From: Acetobacteraceae bacterium
Lineage (GTDB): Bacteria > Pseudomonadota > Alphaproteobacteria > Acetobacterales > Acetobacteraceae
Length of the DNA stretch: 14,223 bases
NCBI GenBank assembly: GCA_947476855.1
Contig: CANJSR010000069.1
Coordinates: 1-14,223, forward strand
Reading direction: 5' to 3'
Under the pieces are notes generated by a model. The model made no database searches, was not told the origin of the DNA, and saw only the letters and a program-made list of their open reading frames with translations. Below are positions 7,505-14,223 of this stretch, piece after piece. How positions within the stretch are numbered: the stretch's first letter is position 1; each line of letters opens with the position of its first letter. Made by a program: the position numbers and the translations under genes.

Positions 7505-8776
7505 ATGAGCGACTCCGATACCGACACCGCCGCTCGGCGGGAACTCTCCCGCCACCGTGGCCTCGCGACGTCCCTGCTGGCGCTGATGGGGGGGCTGACA
7601 CTCGGCAGCTATGCGCTGCCTCCCGGCTATTGGCCCAGCCTGCTGCAGGCCGCCGCCAAGGCCGGCTTCGTCGGCGGCATCGCCGATTGGTTTGCCGTGA
7701 CCGCCCTGTTCCGCCACCCTCTGGGCATACCAATCCCGCATACCGCCATCATCCCCCGCCAGAAGGAACGCCTCGGACGCGCGCTGGGGCGGTTCGTGGC
7801 GACGAGCGTGTTTTCGGCGGCGGATGTCTCCCGCATCCTTGCCGGCCTCGACGTGCCGGCGATCCTGCGCCGCTTCCTGGCCGATCCCGCCTCCTCTCGC
7901 CCCGCCGCCGTCGCGCTGGCCGGGATGCTGCCGCGCCTGCTGGCGACGGTGGAGGACGGGCGCGCCCGCCGCGTCATGGCCCGCCTGATCCCGCGCCTGA
8001 TCGGTGGCCAGACCTCCGGCCAGATGGTGTCCCGCGTGCTGATGGGTCTGGTCGACGGCGGCAAGCACCAGGAGGTGTTCGGCTTCATCCTCGGGCAGCT
8101 TCGTACCGCTTTGGCGGAACGGGAGGAATCGCTGCGGGTCGCGATCGAGGAACGGGTCCGCGAACAGGGCGGCCGGCTGATCGGCTGGGCGCTCGGCGCC
8201 TCCATCGCCAAGCGGGTGCTGGCGCAGGTGAACGCCGAACTCGACCGTATGAGCCCGGACGGATCGGAGCTGCGCGACGCCTTCGACGAATGGGTGCGCC
8301 GCGAAATCGACCGCCTGCGCGATGACCCGGCCCGTGCGGCGGAACTGAGCGGGATGATCCGCCAGGTGGTCGCGCATGAAACGGTGCAGGCCTGGCTGTG
8401 GGATGTCTGGGCGAGGATGCGCCACGCGCTGGAAACCGACGCCGGCAAGCCGAACGGGCGCACGATCGCGTTCCTGGAGGAGGCGCTGGCGAACCTCGGC
8501 ACGATGCTGGAAAGCGACCCCGCCGCCCGTCAGCGAGTGCAGGACGCGACCCAGGCCGTGGCGGCGTCCCTGCTGCCGGCCGCGCAGGATCAGTTGGCCG
8601 ACTTCATCGCCCGCATCGTCGCCGGGTGGGACACGGCGACGATCACCGACCGGCTGGAACTGCGGGTGGGCAAGGACCTGCAATATGTGCGGATCAACGG
8701 GACCCTGGTCGGGTTCTTGGTCGGCGGCGCCCTGTTCGCCGCGCTGCACGCGATCTTCGGGACGGTCGCCTTCTGA
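7505..8776 (+). CDS. DUF445-family membrane-associated protein
   Basis: This 423-residue protein matches the DUF445 (YjiN-type) family in length and landmarks. An N-terminal hydrophobic stretch (about 20-40, SLLALMGGLTLGSYALPP) leads to FVGGIADWFAVTALFRHPLG (55-74) and IPHTAIIPRQKERLGRALGRF (77-97), the most conserved part of the family. The middle is long, charged and helical. The end has YVRINGTLVGFLVGG and a final hydrophobic helix, so the protein is anchored at both ends with a soluble helical body. The function is not established. No ribosome site precedes the ATG. It is divergent from the metal-transporter unit, and its TGA abuts the TCA (reverse stop) of the MFS gene with no base between. 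Confidence 0.9.
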   Translation: MSDSDTDTAARRELSRHRGLATSLLALMGGLTLGSYALPPGYWPSLLQAAAKAGFVGGIADWFAVTALFRHPLGIPIPHTAIIPRQKERLGRALGRFVATSVFSAADVSRILAGLDVPAILRRFLADPASSRPAAVALAGMLPRLLATVEDGRARRVMARLIPRLIGGQTSGQMVSRVLMGLVDGGKHQEVFGFILGQLRTALAEREESLRVAIEERVREQGGRLIGWALGASIAKRVLAQVNAELDRMSPDGSELRDAFDEWVRREIDRLRDDPARAAELSGMIRQVVAHETVQAWLWDVWARMRHALETDAGKPNGRTIAFLEEALANLGTMLESDPAARQRVQDATQAVAASLLPAAQDQLADFIARIVAGWDTATITDRLELRVGKDLQYVRINGTLVGFLVGGALFAALHAIFGTVAF

Positions 8777-10009
8777 TCAACCGGCCGCCCGGATCGCCGG
8801 CGGCCGGCGCAGCGCCCAGAAACCGACCGACCCGCACACGTAGAAGAAGATCGAAAGCCAGAACGCCACCCGATAGCTGCCCGTCACGTCGAACACGAAC
8901 CCGGCGAGCCAGGCGCCTCCCGCCGCCCCCAGGCCGGTGCCGATCGAGATCACGCCCAGGATCGTGCCCAGGTTCGGTCCCGGGAACAGATCGGCCGTCT
9001 TGGCGGTGATCGCCGGCCCGCGGGCACCCCAGGTCAGGCCGAAGAAGCAGGCGTGCATCCACAGTAGAACGTGGTCTCCCGGCCCGGTGATCAGCAGCCC
9101 GCAGGCGACGCCGATGATCGAGGTGCCATAGGTGAGCACCGCCGAAAGCTCCCGCCCGATATAGTCGGATACGGTGCCGGTCAGGATTACGCCCGGCAGG
9201 GACAGGAACGCACCCATGCCCAGGACACTGGCCGCGTAGAACTTGTCGAAGCCGACATCGACCGCGAAGGCCAACTGGTGCAGCGCGACCAGGAAGCTGC
9301 CCAGGCCGGTGAAGACATAAACCAGCGTCAGCAGCCAGAAATGCGGCGTGCGCATCGCCTGGCGAACGGTCCATCCGCCCTCGGTCGCCGCCTTCTCGCG
9401 GCGTTCGGCGCGGGTGGCGCGCTTGGTGTCGGTGCCTCGGAACAGGGCCGCGAGGGGCAGGATCGCCGCCGCCATCGCGATGCCCTGCCACAGATAGGCG
9501 CCGCGCCAGCCCAGGCCGCTGATCATCAGCGTCGCCGCCGGGGCCGAGTAGGCACGCGCGAACCCGTTGGCCGACTGCACGACGGACACCGCCATGCCGC
9601 GATTGCGGACGAAATACTTGGACAACAGCGGCACGAAGGCCACCAGCCCCAGGCAGTTGGCGCCGAAATTCATCACCAGGCCGTAGATGATGATCATGTG
9701 CCAAAGCTCGGTGGCATAGGAACTCGCGACCAGACCGGCCGCCAGGATCGCACCACCCATCAGCACCAGCCGCCGAGGCCCCAGGCGATCCACCAGGATG
9801 CCCACCAGCGGCGCCGTCCCCCCATGCACCAACTGCCCCACCGCATACGCCACGGACACATCCGCTCGGCTCCACCCGAACTCCTCGATGAAGGCCACGA
9901 GGAAGACGGTGTAGGAGTGCATGAAGGCGGCCCCGACCGAGAAGGTCAGGAACGCGGCGCCCAGGAGTACCCAGGCACGGGTCGGCGAGAGGGACGGAAG
10001 GTCGGACAT
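8777..10009 (-). CDS. MFS transporter, OFA/monocarboxylate-like
   Basis: This 410-residue protein has about twelve hydrophobic segments in two halves. The loop after the second helix carries a motif-A form, GILVDRLGPRR (70-80). The N-terminal FIEEFGWSRADVSVAY is typical of the OFA (oxalate/formate antiporter) and monocarboxylate-porter branch, and a basic stretch (KRATRAERREK) marks the central loop. It probably moves a small carboxylate across the inner membrane; the substrate cannot be read. It is divergent from the GNAT-ligase-hydrolase genes with 73 bases between, so joint control is possible. The ribosome site is weak; 10009 is kept because MSDLPSLSPTRAWVLL is a normal MFS opening. Its final codons contain a strong hairpin that faces the end of the DUF445 gene. 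Confidence 0.9.
   Translation of the reverse strand: MSDLPSLSPTRAWVLLGAAFLTFSVGAAFMHSYTVFLVAFIEEFGWSRADVSVAYAVGQLVHGGTAPLVGILVDRLGPRRLVLMGGAILAAGLVASSYATELWHMIIIYGLVMNFGANCLGLVAFVPLLSKYFVRNRGMAVSVVQSANGFARAYSAPAATLMISGLGWRGAYLWQGIAMAAAILPLAALFRGTDTKRATRAERREKAATEGGWTVRQAMRTPHFWLLTLVYVFTGLGSFLVALHQLAFAVDVGFDKFYAASVLGMGAFLSLPGVILTGTVSDYIGRELSAVLTYGTSIIGVACGLLITGPGDHVLLWMHACFFGLTWGARGPAITAKTADLFPGPNLGTILGVISIGTGLGAAGGAWLAGFVFDVTGSYRVAFWLSIFFYVCGSVGFWALRRPPAIRAAG
8781..8807 (+). terminator. Strong hairpin after DUF445, inside the MFS 3' end
   Basis: CCGGCCGCC (8781-8789) pairs perfectly with GGCGGCCGG (8799-8807) around a nine-base loop. It begins four bases after the DUF445 stop and also encodes the last residues of the MFS protein. 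No T-run follows, so it may stabilise or pause the DUF445 message rather than act as a classic terminator. Confidence 0.35.
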
Positions 10010-10082
10010 GGCAATGGTTTTGCCCTGTTCGGGCGCGGTTGGCCAGAACGGGCCGGGGCGTTAGCGTGGTCGGAGACCGTGA

Positions 10083-10568
10083 ATGGGGCTCCTGGAACGC
10101 ATGACTGATATCCAGATCGTGACCACCGCCAGCCGGCCGGACGTGATCCCAGCCGCCTCGGCCTGGCTTTGGGAGGAATGGGCGCGCCACAAGGGCCGCA
10201 CAGTAGCGCAGGTCGAGGCGCGGATGGCGTCCCGGCAGGCAACGGCGGGACCGGAACAGACCTTCGTGGTGCTGGAGGACGGCATCCCCGTCGCGACCGC
10301 CAGCCTGGTGCACCACGACCTCGATCCCCGGCCGGAACTGACGCCCTGGCTCGCCAGCGTCTATGTCGATCCGCCGTTCCGTGGGCGCGGCCATGCCGAA
10401 CGCCTGGTGCGGGTGGTGGAGGATGCGGCACGGGCGGGCGGGGTGCGGCGGCTCTGGCTGCACTCGGAGCACGCGGTCGGGCTGTATGCGAAGCTGGGCT
10501 GGATCGCGGATGGGCCGGAGGTGGATCACGGCCATCCGGTGACGCTGATGCACAAGGATTTGGGGTAG
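10083..10568 (+). CDS. GNAT-family N-acetyltransferase
   Basis: This 161-residue protein has the GNAT fold order. N-terminal helices include SAWLWEEWARHKG (26-38), followed by strands with FVVLEDGIPVATASLV (about 61-76) and LASVYVDPPFRGRGHAERLV. In the last of these, R-G-R-G-H-A is the acetyl-CoA pyrophosphate loop (motif A). A late RLWLHSEHAVGLYAKLGW is motif B, with the Tyr often used as general acid. The acceptor amine is unknown; such enzymes modify small amines, drugs or protein N-termini. GGAG seven bases before ATG 10083 favours this start over ATG 10101. The stop is three bases before the ligase start, and the ligase ribosome site lies over this stop, so the two are translationally coupled. 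Confidence 0.9.
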   Translation: MGLLERMTDIQIVTTASRPDVIPAASAWLWEEWARHKGRTVAQVEARMASRQATAGPEQTFVVLEDGIPVATASLVHHDLDPRPELTPWLASVYVDPPFRGRGHAERLVRVVEDAARAGGVRRLWLHSEHAVGLYAKLGWIADGPEVDHGHPVTLMHKDLG

Positions 10569-10571
10569 GCC

Positions 10572-12050
10572 GTGCCTGAACTCCCCTACAGCCTGTCGAC
10601 GCCGCAATGCATTTTGCACTGGGTCCGCCATACCCCGGACGCGGTCGCGGTGATCGAGGCGGATCGTTCCTACACCTATGGCGACCTGGGTGTTGGCATC
10701 GCGCAGTACGTCAAGGCGCTGCGGGCGACGGGATTGCAGCCTGGGATGCTGATGGGCGTGGCCTGTGCGAACCGGTACCTCTGCCTGCTGGTGCTGTTCG
10801 CCAGTGAGATCATCGGCGCGACCACCCTGTCTCTGACGCGGCATGATGTGGACTCGGACGACCCGGTCCTGGCGCGCTGTGATCTTCTGTGCATCGGCAT
10901 GGAGGGCGCGGTGCCGTCCGATCGTGGTGGTGTGCTGCATCTGACGCAGGCCGTAATCGACCGGATCGGGCGCACGCCGGTCGGGGCTGGTGACCTCGGG
11001 CTGCTGGATCATTGTCCTGACACGGACACCGTCGTGACGCTTGTACGGACGTCTGGTTCCACCGGTCGGCCGAAGGTCCTGGCAATGACACATGGTCGGA
11101 CGATGGCGCTTCTGGAACGGACGGCGTGGCAGCCGAGCGATCCTGGTTATGAGTGGAATTTTTTGAATTTATATGGGTTTTCGAATCGGTCTTCGTTTCA
11201 GGAATCATCAATTGCCCTGCGCGCGGGATGCACGGTGGTGTCGTCGGGACTCGGGTCGATGTTCACCGATATGGAACGGTTTGGGCAGTTTCGCGCGACA
11301 TTGGTTTCCGGGGACGCGGTGCGGCTGGCGCATGCGGTCCCGCCTGGCTGGTCGGGGCCCCGGACGGGGCTGATCCACATCAAGGGCGGCGCGCTGCCGG
11401 AGGCGATCCGCGATCGGCTCCGTCGGGAGATTGTAACGCATGTCTACCATAACTATGGCGCCAACGAGACGTCGCGCCTGACGATCATCGGGGATGATGG
11501 TGTTGGGGTTTTGCTACCAGACGTCTCGATCCGCATCATGACGGACGAGGGGGCGGAGGCCTTGCAGGGGGAGGTCGGGCTGATCGAGGCCCGGGCCCGC
11601 GGCATGGTCGACGGATACAGGTGGGATGAGGATGCGACGCACGCCGCGTTCCGCGATGGCTGGTATCGCACTGGCGACATGGGTTTCATGCCGGGACAGG
11701 ATCGGCTGGTCGTGCTGGGGCGGGCGGATGACTGGATTAACCTGGGCGGCATCAAGTTCTCTCCGCAGGCGATCGAGCAGCGAATGAAGGAAATCCCGGG
11801 CGTGGAGGACGCGGTGCTGCTGGCGCTGCCCGATGCGGCGGGGCATGACCGGCTGCATGTCGTGCTGCAATCGCATGATGCCGGACTGGTTGACCGGTGC
11901 CGGGAGCGGTTGATCGCGACCCTGTCCGGCCAGGTGACGGTGTTCGTTCCGCATGTGATGACCCGTCTGCCGCGCACCGAAACGGGGAAGGTCCGCCGGC
12001 CGGCGCTGCGTCGCCTGCTTGCCGAGGCAACGTCCGGGGTGGCAGTTTAG
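10572..12050 (+). CDS. AMP-forming acyl/aryl acid ligase (ANL superfamily)
   Basis: This 492-residue stand-alone adenylating enzyme has no carrier domain. Motifs in order: P-loop TSGSTGRPK (160-168), NYGANE (294-299), YRTGD (365-369), hinge GRADD (383-387) followed by WINLGGIKFSPQAIE, and the C-terminal TETGK with Lys473, the adenylation lysine. It should turn a carboxylate into an acyl-AMP and then an acyl-CoA or other product; the substrate is not readable. The start is GTG at 10572 with GGGG/TAGG just upstream. Codon use is looser than in the neighbours (many GGT, TCG and TTT), and bases 11151-11210 are only about 35% G+C, which hints at transfer or a poorly conserved segment. It lies 29 bases before the cyclase-family gene, so co-transcription is likely. 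Confidence 0.92.
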   Translation: MPELPYSLSTPQCILHWVRHTPDAVAVIEADRSYTYGDLGVGIAQYVKALRATGLQPGMLMGVACANRYLCLLVLFASEIIGATTLSLTRHDVDSDDPVLARCDLLCIGMEGAVPSDRGGVLHLTQAVIDRIGRTPVGAGDLGLLDHCPDTDTVVTLVRTSGSTGRPKVLAMTHGRTMALLERTAWQPSDPGYEWNFLNLYGFSNRSSFQESSIALRAGCTVVSSGLGSMFTDMERFGQFRATLVSGDAVRLAHAVPPGWSGPRTGLIHIKGGALPEAIRDRLRREIVTHVYHNYGANETSRLTIIGDDGVGVLLPDVSIRIMTDEGAEALQGEVGLIEARARGMVDGYRWDEDATHAAFRDGWYRTGDMGFMPGQDRLVVLGRADDWINLGGIKFSPQAIEQRMKEIPGVEDAVLLALPDAAGHDRLHVVLQSHDAGLVDRCRERLIATLSGQVTVFVPHVMTRLPRTETGKVRRPALRRLLAEATSGVAV

Positions 12051-12079
12051 GCACAACACTTTCGCGAGGAAATTCCGTC

Positions 12080-12979
12080 ATGTCCGGCCTGATCCACAGC
12101 CACTCCCAATGGGGCCCCACCGACCAGTTGGGCGCCGGCAACCTGCTGACCGCGGAAAAGCGGCTGTCCGCGCTGGGGTTGGTGCAGCACGGCCGGGTCT
12201 ATGACGTGAGCCATGAGATCGACATGGGCGCACCCTACATGGCGCCGAACCAGACTCCGTATCTGATGTCGATCTGGGCGTCGTGGAAGGACAGCATCAA
12301 GCGCCGCCGCGGCATGGGCATGAGGAACGATGCCGGAACGAATCTGGAGCGGATCGAGATGACGACCCATGTCGGGACGCATATCGACGCGCTGGGACAT
12401 TTTTCCTCCGGAGACCGGCTGTACAACGGCTTCTGCGCGCCCGAGGTGGTGACCGACTGGGGCCTGACGGCGCTGGGGATCGAGAAGTCCCCGCCGATCA
12501 TCACCCGCGGGCTGCTGTTCGACGTGGCGGGCTTTGACGGCGGGCAGCATCTGAACCCGGGGCGGGTGGTGACGCCCGATGACCTGGAACGCGCGGCGGC
12601 GAATGGCGGCTTCAAGGTGCAGCCGGGTGACGTGGCGCTGATCCGGACGGGCTGGGGGCGGTATTTCGGGATGGACAACGCGAAATATTTGACCGGAGAG
12701 CCCGGGATCGACGTGCCCGGCGCGAAATGGCTGATCGACCAGGGGATCACGGCGATCGGCACGGACAACATGGCGGTGGAGGTCCTGCCGAACCCCGACC
12801 ACACGCTGGGCCTGCCGGTGCACCAGTATTCGCTGTCGCAGTGCGGGGTCTACCTGATCGAGAACCTGCAACTGGAGGACATGGCGAAGGACCGGGTTGC
12901 GGTCTGCTGCTTCATCCTGCTGTCGACGAAGTTCAAGGGTGCCACGGGGTCCCCGGTGCGGCCGGTGGCGATGGTTTGA
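12080..12979 (+). CDS. Cyclase-family metal-dependent hydrolase (PF04199 type)
   Basis: This 299-residue protein carries the family metal motif HVGTHIDALGH (97-107), the H-x-G-T-H-x-D-x-x-x-H pattern that binds Zn or Mn. The family includes kynurenine formamidase (about 210 residues) and isatin hydrolase; this one belongs to the longer class of about 300 residues, so formamidase is not assumed. Other matching parts: YDVSHEIDMGAPY (41-53), LLFDVAG, GDVALIRTGW and AIGTDNMAVEVLPN. It likely hydrolyses a cyclic amide, imide or formamide in the cytoplasm. AGGA nine bases upstream fixes the start at 12080; an open frame continues further upstream inside the ligase gene but has no support. It follows the ligase by 29 bases, and a strong hairpin ends the unit. 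Confidence 0.92.
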   Translation: MSGLIHSHSQWGPTDQLGAGNLLTAEKRLSALGLVQHGRVYDVSHEIDMGAPYMAPNQTPYLMSIWASWKDSIKRRRGMGMRNDAGTNLERIEMTTHVGTHIDALGHFSSGDRLYNGFCAPEVVTDWGLTALGIEKSPPIITRGLLFDVAGFDGGQHLNPGRVVTPDDLERAAANGGFKVQPGDVALIRTGWGRYFGMDNAKYLTGEPGIDVPGAKWLIDQGITAIGTDNMAVEVLPNPDHTLGLPVHQYSLSQCGVYLIENLQLEDMAKDRVAVCCFILLSTKFKGATGSPVRPVAMV

Positions 12980-12985
12980 TGGAAC

Positions 12986-13016
12986 CGGCCCGCGCAGGAT
13001 GAACCTGCGCGGGCCG
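12986..13016 (+). terminator. Hairpin terminator after the cyclase-family gene
   Basis: CGGCCCGCGCAGG (12986-12998) and CCTGCGCGGGCCG (13004-13016) form a perfect 13-pair stem with a five-base loop (ATGAA), beginning seven bases after the stop. Only TT plus mixed bases follow, so it is a strong stem with a weak U-tract. It isolates the upstream unit from the toxin-antitoxin pair. Confidence 0.7.
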
Positions 13017-13024
13017 TTCGCCTG

Positions 13025-13033
13025 TGCTAATCT
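13025..13033 (+). promoter_or_regulatory. Possible extended -10 for the MNT/HEPN pair
   Basis: TGC-TAATCT resembles an extended -10 (TGn-TATAAT). It sits between the terminator hairpin and the first gene of the pair. A -35 would fall inside the hairpin and is not recognisable. Confidence 0.3.
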
Positions 13034-13063
13034 ATGGTTCAACACGGCTTCCGGTGTGGGATC

Positions 13064-13357
13064 ATGAACCGCGACGACGCCATCACACGTTTGCGCGCGC
13101 ACGCGCCGGACCTGCGGCGGTTGGGTGTTGAACATCTGTACCTGTTCGGCTCGACCGCGCGGGATGAGGCACGGGCTGATTCGGATGTCGACCTGTTCTT
13201 CGACCATCCGGAAGGGAGCATCGGGCTTTTCGGCCTGATGGATGTGCAGGAGGAAGCGGCGCGAATCCTCGGGCGCAAGGCGGATGTCATGACACGACGC
13301 AGCCTGCACCCGGCGCTGCGGGAACGGATCGAGCAATCGGCGGTGCGGGTGTTCTGA
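13064..13357 (+). CDS. MntA-like minimal nucleotidyltransferase (antitoxin)
   Basis: This 97-residue protein is a minimal nucleotidyltransferase of the MNT type. The active-site motif G-S-x10-D-x-D is intact: GS at 29-30 and DVD at 41-43 (GSTARDEARADSDVDLFF), with a third acidic residue at Asp74 in KADVMT. In characterised MntA-HepT systems, MntA uses ATP to AMPylate a tyrosine of the HEPN toxin and silences it. The stop codon overlaps the ATG of the HEPN gene (TGATG), as expected for a coupled pair. The start at 13064 is chosen because sequence similarity begins at MNRDDAITRLR; an in-frame ATG at 13034 would add ten residues without a ribosome site. The pair lies as a cassette between two metabolic units. 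Confidence 0.88.
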   Translation: MNRDDAITRLRAHAPDLRRLGVEHLYLFGSTARDEARADSDVDLFFDHPEGSIGLFGLMDVQEEAARILGRKADVMTRRSLHPALRERIEQSAVRVF

Positions 13358-13713
13358 TGGCCCCGCGATCGGTCACCTTGCGGCTGATCGACATGGTTGA
13401 GGCCATCGACCTGGTGACCGCGGAACTGGACGGCGTTGCGCTTGCCGCCTTCGCCACCGACCGGCGCCGCCAATGGATCGTCGAGCGCGGGATCGAGATC
13501 ATTTCCGAGGCCAGCCGGCACCTCGATGATGACCTGAAGCAACGACATCCTTCGATCCCATGGCGCAAGGTCGCGGGGATCGGAAACATCCTTCGCCACG
13601 AGTATCAGCGCACGGCCTACGACGTACTTTGGCATGTCGTGCGCCATGAACTGCCGCCCTTGGCACAGGCCTGCCGGCGGGAACTGGAACGGGACGTGTC
13701 CGGTACCGACTGA
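13357..13713 (+). CDS. HepT-like HEPN protein (DUF86), toxin partner, Arg missing
   Basis: This 118-residue helical protein matches DUF86/HepT HEPN proteins. Landmarks: IVERGIEIISEASRHL (41-56), IPWRKVAGIGNILRHEY (67-83), and LWHVVRHELPPLAQ near the end. HepT toxins are ribonucleases with R-x4-6-H-x-Y. Here His81 and Tyr83 are present, but the position five before His81 is Gly76 rather than Arg; Arg80 lies next to the His. Tyr83 is the site matching the tyrosine AMPylated in HepT. As I recall, a GIGNxLRHxY form recurs in alphaproteobacterial DUF86 proteins, so it may be a natural variant with altered or no RNase activity. It is translated by stop-start overlap with the nucleotidyltransferase gene. 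Confidence 0.86.
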   Translation: MAPRSVTLRLIDMVEAIDLVTAELDGVALAAFATDRRRQWIVERGIEIISEASRHLDDDLKQRHPSIPWRKVAGIGNILRHEYQRTAYDVLWHVVRHELPPLAQACRRELERDVSGTD

Positions 13714-13729
13714 CCAGGGCGCGACCCGC

Positions 13730-13759
13730 TTGCCCCCTGCCCCACCCCAAGCCTACCTT
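13730..13759 (+). promoter_or_regulatory. Weak candidate promoter for the TPP enzyme gene
   Basis: TTGCCC (13730-13735) and TACCTT (13754-13759) are 18 bases apart. The -35 has four of six matches and the -10 three of six. It is placed sensibly, about 30 bases before the ATG, but C-rich DNA gives such matches easily. Confidence 0.25.
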
Positions 13760-13790
13760 CCCCCAACGTCAAACCCAGGGGGAAACCACC

Positions 13791-14223
13791 ATGCGAACAG
13801 CCGACGCCATCGTCGAAATCCTCAAGCGCGAGGGCACCGACACCCTGTTCTGCTTCCCCACCACCTCCATCATCGAAAATGCCGTCGCCGCCGGCATCCG
13901 CCCGATCATCTGCCGGCAGGAGCGTGTGGGCGTCGACATGGCCGATGGCTATGCCCGCGTCACCAATGGCAAGCCCCCCGGCGTCTTCGCCATGCAGTAT
14001 GGCCCCGGCTCCGAGAACGCGTTTCCCGGCATCGCCACGACCTTCTCCGACTCGGTCCCGGTGCTGTTCCTGCCGTTGGCGCAGGCGGTCGACCAGTCGC
14101 AGATCTTCCCGACGTTCCGCTCCGCCGTGACCTATGCCTCGGTGACCAAGCAGGTGGAGGAGATCCGCACCCCCGCCTCCACCGCCGACGTCATGCGGCG
14201 CGCCTTCAACGCGCTGAAGAACG
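13791..14223 (+). CDS. Thiamine-diphosphate-dependent enzyme, N-terminal part (acetolactate-synthase-like)
   Basis: The gene starts at 13791 with AGGGGGA seven bases before the ATG and runs off the right edge after 144 codons; full family members have about 550. The visible part is the TPP-binding N-terminal (PYR) domain. It opens MRTADAIVEILKREGTDTLF, followed by FPTTSIIE and CRQERVGVDMADGYARVTNG, with the conserved catalytic Glu (residue 45) in RQERVG that activates the cofactor. MQYGPGSENAF and VPVLFLPL continue the PYR fold. Relatives include acetolactate synthase, glyoxylate carboligase and oxalyl-CoA decarboxylase. The FPTTSIIE variant points to an uncharacterised subgroup rather than the biosynthetic IlvB. 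The cofactor is sure; the reaction is not. Confidence 0.88.
   Translation, partial: MRTADAIVEILKREGTDTLFCFPTTSIIENAVAAGIRPIICRQERVGVDMADGYARVTNGKPPGVFAMQYGPGSENAFPGIATTFSDSVPVLFLPLAQAVDQSQIFPTFRSAVTYASVTKQVEEIRTPASTADVMRRAFNALKN

Noticed and set aside
10022..10053. Inverted repeat GCCCTGTTC ... GAACGGGC between the MFS and GNAT genes
   Set aside because: It may be an operator, but it needs a one-base bulge, no regulator gene is nearby, and such repeats are common in GC-rich spacers.
8694..11093. A 799-codon open frame on the minus strand
   Set aside because: It runs antisense to the GNAT and ligase genes and out of frame through the MFS gene. Its translation is Arg/Pro/His-rich with no domain, the usual result of few stop codons in GC-rich DNA.
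11897..12079. Upstream extension of the cyclase-family gene into the ligase
   Set aside because: No ribosome site and no family similarity; AGGA precedes the ATG at 12080.

Overview
This is a GC-rich, gene-dense chromosomal segment, most likely from an alphaproteobacterium. I lean towards Rhodospirillales/Acetobacteraceae because of the very high G+C, the GTG starts, the TPP-enzyme and DUF445 types, and a Zur-like box. That placement is inference; the window has no rRNA, tRNA or phylogenetic marker operon. I saw no insertion sequence, CRISPR array, integrase or phage gene. No stretch of 300 bases lacks a gene.

Layout. (1) 1-555, minus strand: a small exported TPR protein, then the first 19 codons of a glutathione-S-transferase-like gene running off the left edge. 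(2) 674-2010, plus strand: exodeoxyribonuclease III (xthA) with a plausible sigma70 promoter, then a small exported cysteine-containing protein of unknown function. (3) 2014-4145, minus strand: a two-gene nucleotide-sugar unit, an extended SDR sugar epimerase/dehydratase followed by a DegT/DnrJ/EryC1-type aminotransferase. (4) 4217-7395, minus strand: a metal (probably Zn) ABC transporter, with ATPase and permease joined by an ATGA overlap. It is followed by a RidA-family protein and an unusual multi-span potassium-channel-like protein. It is preceded by a possible 34-codon membrane peptide and a Zur-like box. No solute-binding protein gene is present. (5) 7505-8776, plus strand: a DUF445 membrane protein, possibly translated from a leaderless mRNA. 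It converges with zero spacing on an MFS transporter (8777-10009, minus). (6) 10083-12979, plus strand: a GNAT acetyltransferase, a stand-alone AMP-forming acid ligase and a cyclase-family metal hydrolase, tightly spaced and ended by a strong hairpin. The ligase carries a sharply AT-rich patch. (7) 13064-13713, plus strand: a MNT-nucleotidyltransferase/HEPN (MntA-HepT-like) toxin-antitoxin pair with overlapping stop and start codons. The HEPN partner lacks the usual catalytic arginine. (8) 13791 to the right edge: the N-terminal part of a thiamine-diphosphate-dependent enzyme.

How the genes may work together. The znuCB-like genes are probably zinc-regulated and may carry the RidA and channel genes on the same transcript. 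The epimerase/aminotransferase pair would make an amino-deoxy nucleotide sugar. The OFA-like MFS carrier, acid ligase and cyclase-family hydrolase could be a small carboxylate or amide catabolic module, but no substrate can be read from the sequence. I found no wholly new system. The best candidates for a second look are the Arg-less HEPN pair and the Zur-box/leaderless-peptide arrangement ahead of the metal transporter.
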